DNA from: Acidisphaera sp035272265
Lineage (GTDB): Bacteria; Pseudomonadota; Alphaproteobacteria; Acetobacterales; Acetobacteraceae
DNA: 14,658 bases
Reading direction: 5' to 3'
Assembly (NCBI GenBank): GCA_035272265.1
Contig: DATEQV010000403.1
Coordinates: 1-14,658, forward strand
A model generated the notes under the pieces. The model searched no databases, was not told the DNA's origin, and saw nothing but the letters and a program-made list of their open reading frames with translations. This document shows, in pieces, positions 7,903 to 14,658 of the stretch (position 1 is the first letter of the stretch; each line of letters begins with the position of its first letter). Position numbers and translations under genes: made by a program.

Positions 7903-9246
7903 TCAGTCGGGTAGCGGCCTGCCTTTCGTCTCCGGCAGGAACCAGGGGACAACTAGGCCGACCACGTAGATCGTGGCCAGCGTCATCGCGGTCCGCGGGA
8001 TGCCACCGAACGCCTGGATCATCGTCCCGGCGATGACCGGGAACAGCCAGGCGATCAGCCGTGTTGCGTTGAAGATGAAGCTCGCCGCCGTCGAGCGCAC
8101 GCTCGAGGTGAACAGCTCCGCAGGATAGATCGCCATCCAGGTGTAGGCGCAACCAAGGGTGAAGAACCCGTTCACGAACGCCGACGCGAGGATCGCCTCC
8201 GGCGTGCTCAGCCATACATACGTGACCGGCACGACGACGATGCAGCCGAGGTAGGTGATGAACAGGAACGTCCGACGGCCGATCGCGTCGATCACGAAAC
8301 CCGAGATCAGGTAGGCGACGATGGCGCCGGTCGTGTAGACCAGCTCAGCCCAGGTGCTCCAGCTCTGCGGATCGGGGTAGCCCGCGGCCTTCGCGACGCC
8401 CGCGATATAGCGGCCGAGCAGATTGGCCACCGCCCACCAGCCGACCGTCGTCGCCAACGACAGCAGCAATGTCAGCAGGACCCGGCGGCGACTTTCCGGC
8501 TCGCGGAAGATTTCCGTCAGCGTGAACGGCCGCTTGCCGCCGTGCACCGCCTCGCCTTCGGTGGCGTGCCAGCGCTGCTCGCGCATTGCGGTCAGCCACT
8601 TCTCGCTCTCGTTGACGTTGCGGCGGATGTAGAGGACGAAGACTGCCGGCAGCGCGCCGACCACGAACATCAGCCGCCAGGTCTCCGCACCCAGCGGCAT
8701 CCAGGCGCTGAGGATCAGCCAGGCCAGCGCGGCCAGGAACGTGCCCCATCCGAAGCCGGACTGCAGGAAGCCGCAGCCTTTCGGACGTGCGCGCTCGGGC
8801 CAGGTCTCCGCCAGCAACGCGACGCCCGTGCTCCATTCGCTGCCCATCGCGATCCCGGTGATGATGCGCAGCCCGACCATCGTCCAGTAGTTCGGCGACA
8901 GCGCGGTGAAGCCGGTGAACAGTGCGTACAGGAACACGGACCACAGCATCATCCGCTTGCGGCCGACATAGTCGGCAAGCGTTCCGCCGACGAGGCCGCC
9001 GATGCCCCAGCCGAGCAGGGTGGTGCCGATGCAAAGCCCCGCCCACGCCGGCAGATTGGCAAACTGAGCCGGTGCGAGGAGGCTGTGGAGCATCGGCACG
9101 ATGACAACGATAAGCGCGAAGGACTCGTAGCCGTCGAAGATCCAGCCCATGAAGCTGGCCGCCAGGATGCGCCAGTGCATCGCGTTGAGGCCCGTGTACC
9201 AGGGCTGGTGGAACGGGATCGCTCTGCCTGTGGAGATGCCGCTCAT
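7903..9246 (-). CDS. Major facilitator superfamily transporter (metabolite:H+ symporter type)
   Basis: Integral inner-membrane transporter of 447 residues with the pattern of 12 hydrophobic segments. TM1 carries the acidic motif WIFDGYESFAL; the loop 2-3 motif A is GGTLADYVGRKRMM and its second-half repeat is DAIGRRTFL; TM4-5 has MGSEWSTGVALLAETWPERAR and FLQSGFGWG, as in organic-acid and sialate-type symporters. A long hydrophilic central loop (about 215-250) divides the halves. A GGAGGG ribosome site (plus-strand 9250-9255) sits just before ATG 9246. It is the last gene of the CoA-transferase/lyase/isomerase operon, 72 bases after the isomerase, and its stop is only 9 bases from that of the convergent DAO gene, with no room for a classic terminator between them. 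It probably imports the diacid used by that operon. Confidence 0.92.
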   Translation of the reverse strand: MSGISTGRAIPFHQPWYTGLNAMHWRILAASFMGWIFDGYESFALIVVIVPMLHSLLAPAQFANLPAWAGLCIGTTLLGWGIGGLVGGTLADYVGRKRMMLWSVFLYALFTGFTALSPNYWTMVGLRIITGIAMGSEWSTGVALLAETWPERARPKGCGFLQSGFGWGTFLAALAWLILSAWMPLGAETWRLMFVVGALPAVFVLYIRRNVNESEKWLTAMREQRWHATEGEAVHGGKRPFTLTEIFREPESRRRVLLTLLLSLATTVGWWAVANLLGRYIAGVAKAAGYPDPQSWSTWAELVYTTGAIVAYLISGFVIDAIGRRTFLFITYLGCIVVVPVTYVWLSTPEAILASAFVNGFFTLGCAYTWMAIYPAELFTSSVRSTAASFIFNATRLIAWLFPVIAGTMIQAFGGIPRTAMTLATIYVVGLVVPWFLPETKGRPLPD

Positions 9247-9318
9247 GTTCCCTCCGATCTCAGTTGGCGGCTTGTCGCCGCTCCATACGGTTGTCGGTCG
9301 CGATGCTGGCGCGGCAAG

Positions 9319-10104
9319 CTACTCGGCGGCTTGCTTTTGCGGTCCGGACGCGTAGCGACCCGACAGCAGCGTGCCCGCATTCGGCGCGACCGTCTTGAGG
9401 CCGAGGCGTTGCAGCATCTGGAACGTGGTGCAGACTGACGCCGAGACGACCGGCACGCCGCAGGCCTTCTCGACCACCGGGATCGCTGCGAGCGAGGGCA
9501 TCTGCACGCAGGCGGACAGGATCAGCACGTCGATACCCTTGATGTCCACGCGGGGCCAGATGTCGACCAGCGCCATCGGGTCGCGCGCGCCGACTTCGTT
9601 GTTGTCCTCGATCTCCAGCGCGATGCGGTCGTGCACGGTGAACCCTTCGGCCTCGATGTAGTCGCACACGAGTTGGGTCAGCGGCTTCATGTACGGCGCG
9701 ATGACGGAGATCTTCTTCGCGCCGAGCGTCTTCAGGCCATCGATCAGCGCGCCGGCGCTGGTGACGACCGGAATGGGATTCCCGCTGTCGGCCGTGACCT
9801 TGCGCAGGCGCGCCTCGGACTCGCGGTGGTAGCCTTTGCCCATGCTCATGATCGCGACCAGGCAGGCGTAGCCTATGACGTCGATCGGCGCGTCCGCCAG
9901 CTCGAGCGCGCAGCGATCGGAATCCCGGTCCATCGCCTCGAGTTCCTGCTTGGTGACCTTCTTCATCCGCATCCGGCTGGAGTGGAACGTGAAGCGCTCG
10001 GGCTCGATGGTCTCGCGCGCCCGCAGTATCGCGGGGATTTCCGTTTCCATCGTGGTGTTGGAGCTCGGCACGATCTGCCCGATGCGGTGATAGCGCTTTG
10101 CCAT
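9319..10104 (-). CDS. Maleate cis-trans isomerase / Asp-Glu racemase family protein
   Basis: 261-residue cytoplasmic enzyme of the Asp/Glu racemase superfamily, maleate isomerase branch, which turns maleate into fumarate through a cysteine adduct. The N-terminal block QIVPSSNTTMETEIPAI (10-26) is diagnostic for this branch. The two catalytic cysteines are C81 (GYACLVAIMSMG) and C199 (LSACVQMPS); their spacing of 118 equals that of the characterised Nocardia enzyme (C76/C194). Length is normal. It lies 83 bases after the lyase gene, in the same direction, and ahead of the MFS transporter. In this context it may isomerise a maleate-like diacid such as citraconate, although arylmalonate decarboxylases and related racemases share the fold and cannot be wholly excluded. 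Maleate isomerases usually occur in nicotinate or gentisate-like degradation clusters; no such neighbours are seen. Confidence 0.85.
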   Translation of the reverse strand: MAKRYHRIGQIVPSSNTTMETEIPAILRARETIEPERFTFHSSRMRMKKVTKQELEAMDRDSDRCALELADAPIDVIGYACLVAIMSMGKGYHRESEARLRKVTADSGNPIPVVTSAGALIDGLKTLGAKKISVIAPYMKPLTQLVCDYIEAEGFTVHDRIALEIEDNNEVGARDPMALVDIWPRVDIKGIDVLILSACVQMPSLAAIPVVEKACGVPVVSASVCTTFQMLQRLGLKTVAPNAGTLLSGRYASGPQKQAAE

Positions 10105-10187
10105 GTGTTACCGTCCGTTCGGCTGATGATTGACAGGATCGTGGCCGGCGACGGGTGTCCGTACTGGCTGGGTGTCGACGAACATCA

Positions 10188-11105
10188 TTACGTCACGGCG
10201 ACGCAGGCGTTCTGACCCGACGTGAGCGCGGCGCGCACCCGTCCGCCGGGCGTGCCGCCCGGGATCGCGGCGCCGTCCACGGCAACCGGGACCAGCTTGG
10301 CGATGTCGATGCCGGTCGCAACACCCATGCGGTCGAACATCCACACGACGTCCTCGGTCGCGACGTTGCCGGTGGCGCCCGGTGCGAATGGGCAGCCGCC
10401 CAGCCCGCCGAACGCCGCATCGAACACGCGCACGCCTTCCCGGTAGGCGGTGTGGACGTTCGCAAGGCCGAGGCCGTACGTGTCGTGCGGATGCAGCGCC
10501 CAGGTGCGCACCTCCGGGAAGCGCTCCATGCATGCGGCGAACAGCGACTGCACATGCGACGGGTCGGCCCGACCGGTGGTGTCGCAGAGGCAGACTTCCG
10601 CATCCGGCCGGAGCGGCACGAGCACCTCGAGCAACGCGATCACCTTCTCTTCAGGGATGCGACCCTCGAACGGGCAATCGAACGACGTCGCCAGATCGAG
10701 ACGGATGAACACGTCGCTGGGGATCGCTTCCAGCAGCCGTCCGTATTCCGCGGCGGACTCCAGCGGATGACGGCGCACGTTGTTGCGGTTGTGCGCCTCC
10801 GACACCGAGAGCACGAACACCAGCGCCTTCGCGCCGGCCTCGACCGCCTGCCGGCCCCATTTCTCGCTGGGCACAAGGATCTGTGCCTTCAGGCCCGGCA
10901 CTGCGGCGACCGCCGCCAGGATCTCCGGCGTGTCGCGCATCTGCGGCAGCGCCTTGGGACTGACGAAGGACCCGATCTCGATACGCTTCAGCCCGGCATC
11001 GACCAAACGGCGCAGGAACTCGATCTTGGTTTCGGTCGGGATGAACGGGCCGATCCCCTGATAGCCGTCGCGCGGCCCGACCTCGACGATCTCGACGCTC
11101 GGCAT
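10188..11105 (-). CDS. HMG-CoA lyase family protein (hydroxymethylglutaryl-CoA or citramalyl-CoA-type lyase)
   Basis: 305-residue TIM-barrel lyase of the HMG-CoA lyase family, cleaving a 3-hydroxy-acyl-CoA diacid to acetyl-CoA plus an oxoacid. Visible active-site features: R12/D13 in VGPRDGYQG, the Glu of IEIGSFVSPK, metal ligands H205 and H207 (HPHDTYG), catalytic-loop Cys C238 in GLGGCPFAPGATGN, and N247; H205 to C238 is 33 residues, as in human HMG-CoA lyase (H233/C266). It departs from typical HMG-CoA lyases just after the Arg-Asp pair (GYQGIGPF where GLQNE is usual), near the substrate site, hinting at another acyl group. The ATG overlaps the CoA-transferase TGA by one base (TGATG), so the two are coupled: one makes the CoA ester, the other cleaves it. 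R-citramalyl-CoA lyase belongs to this family and is a good alternative to HMG-CoA. Confidence 0.9.
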   Translation of the reverse strand: MPSVEIVEVGPRDGYQGIGPFIPTETKIEFLRRLVDAGLKRIEIGSFVSPKALPQMRDTPEILAAVAAVPGLKAQILVPSEKWGRQAVEAGAKALVFVLSVSEAHNRNNVRRHPLESAAEYGRLLEAIPSDVFIRLDLATSFDCPFEGRIPEEKVIALLEVLVPLRPDAEVCLCDTTGRADPSHVQSLFAACMERFPEVRTWALHPHDTYGLGLANVHTAYREGVRVFDAAFGGLGGCPFAPGATGNVATEDVVWMFDRMGVATGIDIAKLVPVAVDGAAIPGGTPGGRVRAALTSGQNACVAVT

Positions 11106-12328
11106 CAGACGACTCCTTCCTTGCGCAAGGATTCGATCTCGCCCGCGCCCAGCCCCAGCCAGTCGCGAAGCACCTCGTCGGTATGCTGACCGATCTTCGG
11201 GCCCGTCCAGCGGATGCCGCTGCCGCATTCCGGCATGTACGGCACAACGCCCGTGTGCAGCACCGGGCCGAAGATCGGGTCCTGCACTTCCCGCACCATG
11301 CCACGCTCGAGGAACTGCGGATCCTCCGCGATCTCCTTCGCGGTGTAGACAAGCGTGGACGGGATGTCCGCCTCGCTCAGGATGCGGTCGGCCTCCGCCG
11401 CGGTGTGCTGGCGGGTCCAGGCAGCGATCTCGGTATCCAATGCCTCGACGTTCTGGCAGCGCTTCTGGTTGCCCTTGAAACGCTCGTCTTCGGCCAGTTG
11501 CGGCTTGCCGATCAGCTTCGCCAGCCTTGCGAACAGCGGGTCGGAATTGGCCGCGACCAGGATCCAGCCCTGGTCGGCAGTCGGATAGGCGTTGGACGGC
11601 GCTGCCGTGGGAATGCGCGAACCGGTCGGCTGCCGCACCTTCCCGAGCACGCTGTACTCGGGGATCAGCCCCTCCATCATGCTGAGGATCGAATCCGTCA
11701 GCGCGACGTCCAGGCTGCGGCCTTTCCCGTCGCCGCCGTTCCGCCTGTCGCGCTGCCAGCAGGCGGCGACGATGCCGAACGCGGCGTACAGGCCGGCGAT
11801 CGAATCGCCGATGCTGATGCCCACGCGGACCGGCGGCAGCTCGCTGGTGCCCGGCGGATGGTTCGTCAGGTGGCGCAGTCCGCCGATCGCCTCGCCGATC
11901 ACACCGAATGCGGCGCGGTCGCGATACGGGCCGTTCTGTCCGAAGCCGGAGATGTGCGCGATGACGAGGTCCGGCTTTGCCTCGCGCAGCGTCGCATCGC
12001 CGAGCCCTAGCTTGTCCATCTGACCGGGGCGGAAATTCTCGACCAGCGCGTCGGCCTTCGCGCACAGCCGAAGCACGATGTTGACCGCTTCCTTGTGCTT
12101 CAGGTTGAGCGTGATCGACTTCTTGTTCCGCGAATGCTGCGAGAACCAGACGGAGTTGCCGTTGACCTGGCCGCCCCATTGGCGGACGGGATCGCCGGTC
12201 GGCGGCTCGATCTTGACGATGTCGGCGCCGAGATCGCCGAGCAGCCGCGTGCAGAACGGGGCGGCGACGAAGTGGCCGATCTCGATGACGCGGAGGCCGG
12301 AAAGCGGGCCGGGTTCGGTTGCAGCCAT
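11105..12328 (-). CDS. Family III CoA-transferase (CaiB/BaiF, formyl-CoA transferase type)
   Basis: 407-residue cytoplasmic enzyme that moves CoA from a donor thioester (often succinyl-CoA) to an organic acid. Family features: N-terminal GLRVIEIGHFVAAPFCTRLL and GDLGADIVKIEPP (11-43), NKKSITLNLK (68-77), VENFRPGQMDKLGLG (96-110), and the catalytic aspartate D175 in ISIGDSIAGLYA, followed by GKGRSLDVALTDSIL. The C-terminal small domain ends HTDEVLRDWLGLG. I chose ATG 12328 because GAAGGTG (plus-strand 12334-12340) precedes it at good spacing and the family homology starts a few residues later; the frame is open further upstream but overlaps another gene. It follows the aconitase relic by 29 bases and overlaps the lyase start, so its product is probably the lyase substrate. 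Donor and acceptor acids are not determined by sequence. Confidence 0.93.
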   Translation of the reverse strand: MAATEPGPLSGLRVIEIGHFVAAPFCTRLLGDLGADIVKIEPPTGDPVRQWGGQVNGNSVWFSQHSRNKKSITLNLKHKEAVNIVLRLCAKADALVENFRPGQMDKLGLGDATLREAKPDLVIAHISGFGQNGPYRDRAAFGVIGEAIGGLRHLTNHPPGTSELPPVRVGISIGDSIAGLYAAFGIVAACWQRDRRNGGDGKGRSLDVALTDSILSMMEGLIPEYSVLGKVRQPTGSRIPTAAPSNAYPTADQGWILVAANSDPLFARLAKLIGKPQLAEDERFKGNQKRCQNVEALDTEIAAWTRQHTAAEADRILSEADIPSTLVYTAKEIAEDPQFLERGMVREVQDPIFGPVLHTGVVPYMPECGSGIRWTGPKIGQHTDEVLRDWLGLGAGEIESLRKEGVV

Positions 12329-12357
12329 GTGCTCACCTTCTTCTGCAGGCGGTGATT

Positions 12358-12591
12358 TCAGCCGGGGTTGACGAGTGCCGCGGTTTCCTGCCTCGGTGCG
12401 GACGCGGCTTGGCTTCCGAGGTGAGCGCGCAGCCAGTTGATGATACCGCCCGCAAGCAGGATGTCGATCTGTCGTTGTGACAGGTCGTGCCGCAGCGCGA
12501 CCGGGCGCTTCAGGGCGATTTCCGGGCCCGCGCGCGCGTTGCCGTCGACCAAGTGCGCATGGATCAGCTTCTGAGCGAAATTCAGAGCCAT
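12358..12591 (-). pseudogene. Internally deleted aconitase-family gene: N- and C-terminal ends fused in frame (77 codons)
   Basis: A 77-residue frame. The first about 28 residues, MALNFAQKLIHAHLVDG through PEIALK, match the start of aconitase-type hydratases (pattern 'LnltqKll.aHLv.G...pGeEIal'), specifically the single-chain bacterial type of about 650 residues. The next block, about residues 30-56, reads RHDLSQRQIDILLAGGIINW, which matches the very end of the same or a related enzyme ('lt.rq..iLLAGGllNy'). The [4Fe-4S] cysteines and all active-site residues between are gone. The simplest reading is an in-frame deletion of nearly 600 codons. The start keeps an AAGG-type ribosome site and the gene heads the operon, 29 bases before the CoA-transferase, so it may still be translated. 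No activity is expected. Assignment is by pattern recognition; a genuine small protein is the alternative. Confidence 0.62.
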
Positions 12592-12850
12592 CCAACCTTG
12601 CCTTGCCGGCTCCTGCCGCCGGCTTCGAACGCCACCGGATCGGGTAGTTCCGGCGGTGACAAGAGTTTAGCTCCGGCGGACTTTTGTCCAGCGTGTCGAC
12701 ACGTCTTCGCGCACGTTTACCGCGCCCGCAACGCGCGTCTCACATGACGGTGATCGCCGGAGCAGGTCTGCGGCGAAGGTTTTGCCGCCCCCGAGTGCAT
12801 TCGGCATTCGGAACGCGCGAACGGGATACGGCGAACAGGGGTGCTTCGGA
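12592..12850. other. Intergenic gap between the dehydrogenase and the CoA-transferase operon
   Basis: No convincing coding frame in 259 bases. The half nearest 12592 should hold the promoter of the minus-strand operon. It contains a 12-base perfect palindrome (listed separately) and a pair of direct TCCGGCGG repeats near 12646-12680. The half nearest 12850 is GC-rich, with no U-tract hairpin that would terminate the dehydrogenase transcript. Confidence 0.5.
12692..12703. promoter_or_regulatory. Perfect 12-base palindrome, candidate operator
   Basis: CGTGTCGACACG is its own reverse complement. It lies about 100 bases upstream of the ATG of the aconitase relic that heads the minus-strand CoA-transferase operon, in the only AT-containing part of the gap. 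Dimeric regulators of the GntR or LysR type bind dyads of this kind, but no regulator gene for this operon is in the window. Evidence is symmetry and place only. Confidence 0.3.
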
Positions 12851-13654
12851 TCAGACCCGGCAGGTCAGGCCGCCATCGACCGGAAGGCACACGCCGGTGA
12901 TGTACTCCGCGTCGTCGGAGGCGAGGAACACTGCGGCCTTGGCGATGTCCCAGCCGGTGCCCATTCGGCCCATCGGACACATCGCCGAGCGCTCCGCCAC
13001 CATCCGCTCGCGCGCACCGTCGTACTGGCCGACGATGGCCTTGTAGATGTGCGGGGTGTCGATCAGGCCCGGCATGATCGCATTCACCCGGATGCCGTCG
13101 CGCGCATATTGCACGGCGAGCGCGACGGTGAGTTGGTTTACGCCGGCCTTGCTCGCGTAGTAGCCCGGATACGGGTAGCCGGTGTGCCGGATCGCGGCCA
13201 CGGACGAGATGTTGATGATCGCGCCCTTGCGCTGCCGGCGCATCATCGGGATCACCCGCTTGCAGGTCAGGAACACGCTTTTCAGGTTGATGTCCTGCGT
13301 GCGCGTCCACTGTTCGACGGTGATGTCCTCGATCGTGCCCATGTCGGGCGCGCCGACATTGTTGTGCAGGATGTCGACCCGGCCGTGCTCGCGCTCGACC
13401 GCTGCGATGACCGCCTCGATACCCTCCGGTTGCGTCACATCGCAGCGAAACGCCAGCGCGGTGCCCTGTTCGCCGGCGATCAGAGCGGCGGTCTCCTCCG
13501 CGGCGGCAAGCGCGATGTCCACCACGGCCACGGTCGCGCCCGATCTCGCGTATTGCAGCGCCGCGGCCTTGCCGTTGCCCCAGCCGGGCCCGACCGACCC
13601 GCCGCCGAACACGACCGCAATGCGCCCGGCCAGACGGTCCATCCCTGCGTTCAT
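12851..13654 (-). CDS. Short-chain dehydrogenase/reductase with extended glycine loop
   Basis: 267-residue NAD(P)-dependent oxidoreductase of the SDR superfamily. The cofactor loop reads GGGSVGPGWGNG at 17-28, longer and more Gly/Trp-rich than the classical TGxxxGIG. Then come CDVT (71-74), NNVG (98-101, the NNAG position), N123 (INLKS), S151 in NISSVAA, and the catalytic Y165-x-x-x-K169 (YYASK). After these, VNAIMPGLIDTP and the C-terminal VDGGLTCRV are typical. Starts at 13684, 13654 and 13642 are all possible and none has a strong ribosome site; 13654 gives the usual short N-terminus before the first strand. An acidic residue after strand 2 (VVDIALA) favours NAD+ over NADP+. It is transcribed in the same direction as the CoA-transferase operon but 259 bases upstream, so a functional link is only possible. 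Substrate unknown. Confidence 0.9.
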   Translation of the reverse strand: MNAGMDRLAGRIAVVFGGGSVGPGWGNGKAAALQYARSGATVAVVDIALAAAEETAALIAGEQGTALAFRCDVTQPEGIEAVIAAVEREHGRVDILHNNVGAPDMGTIEDITVEQWTRTQDINLKSVFLTCKRVIPMMRRQRKGAIINISSVAAIRHTGYPYPGYYASKAGVNQLTVALAVQYARDGIRVNAIMPGLIDTPHIYKAIVGQYDGARERMVAERSAMCPMGRMGTGWDIAKAAVFLASDDAEYITGVCLPVDGGLTCRV

Positions 13655-13842
13655 CGGCACGCCATCGCGGTCTCGCCCGTCCATCAAGAGCCGTCCGGAA
13701 TCATCGTCGCGAATCGGTCGTCGTGCAATGCACCTTGATTGCCTGCCCGCGAGGACTCGCATCGCCGGGGAGCCCGCTCTACCATCACGTAACGTTCGCG
13801 TAGCCGTCCCGGATGGCGTAGTCGGGGATATCAAGCGGGCTG
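13655..13842. promoter_or_regulatory. Divergent intergenic region between the dehydrogenase and the STAND ATPase gene
   Basis: This 188-base gap must carry the start signals of both divergent genes. It contains two short odd-centred palindromes: GTGCA-A-TGCAC at 13723-13733 and ACGT-A-ACGT at 13787-13795. I found no clear sigma-70 box pair. A minus-strand frame crosses part of it but has no recognisable content. Confidence 0.3.

Positions 13843-14658
<816 letters not shown>

Noticed and set aside
9267..9281. Small hairpin GCGGC-TTGTC-GCCGC between the isomerase and MFS genes as a terminator
   Set aside because: Only five stem pairs, and no following T-run in either direction; stems this short are common in GC-rich DNA.
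13735..13763. TTGATT as a -35 box for the STAND gene
   Set aside because: At 16-18 base spacing there is no -10-like hexamer (the sequence is CGCATC/GCATCG).

Overview
The window is a GC-rich, densely coding stretch from what looks like a Proteobacterium. Alpha- or Betaproteobacteria fit best, judging from the gene families, the GGAGG-type ribosome sites and the ATGA/TGATG stop-start overlaps; the exact group cannot be read from the sequence. I see no rRNA, tRNA, CRISPR array or transposase. Almost everything looks like accessory catabolic gene content for organic acids or amines, with a signalling or conflict-type ATPase entering at the right edge.

Region 1 (1-4517, minus strand) reads as one operon: an enolase-superfamily (mandelate racemase type) acid-sugar dehydratase, then a complete PotD-PotA-PotB-PotC-like ABC importer (periplasmic binding protein, ATPase, two permeases, the second cut by the window edge). 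The first permease is split by a frameshift near 780, so the importer is broken as sequenced. Region 2 (4518-4926) is a 409-base gap with no intact gene. It holds the probable promoter of region 1 and, on the plus strand, what looks like the C-terminal end of a MocR/PdxR-type aminotransferase-like regulator. Region 3 (4927-7893, plus strand) has two FAD oxidoreductases in tandem: a GMC (choline dehydrogenase-like) alcohol dehydrogenase and a DAO/PuuB-like amine or amino-acid oxidase. With region 1 they could form an uptake and oxidation route for an amino-alcohol, polyamine-like or sugar-acid compound; the substrate is unknown.

Region 4 (7903-12591, minus strand, transcribed right to left) is a second catabolic operon: a 77-codon aconitase relic, a family III CoA-transferase, an HMG-CoA-lyase-family lyase, a maleate-isomerase-family enzyme, and an MFS transporter. 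The combination fits activation of a C4-C6 hydroxy-diacid (for example citramalate) as a CoA ester and cleavage to acetyl-CoA plus an oxoacid, with a cis/trans isomerase feeding it. The hydratase that would complete such a route survives only as its two ends fused in frame. Upstream and in the same direction is a short-chain dehydrogenase with an unusual glycine loop (12851-13654).

Region 5 (13843-14658, plus strand) is the 5' 272 codons of a DUF4062 + nSTAND-type P-loop ATPase that runs off the window. It differs in kind from its metabolic neighbours and is the best lead for an undescribed system, but its effector/sensor C-terminus lies outside. Three genes with lesions in under 13 kb (permease frameshift, regulator remnant, internally deleted aconitase) suggest local decay of catabolic functions; the permease frameshift may instead be a sequencing error in a G run.
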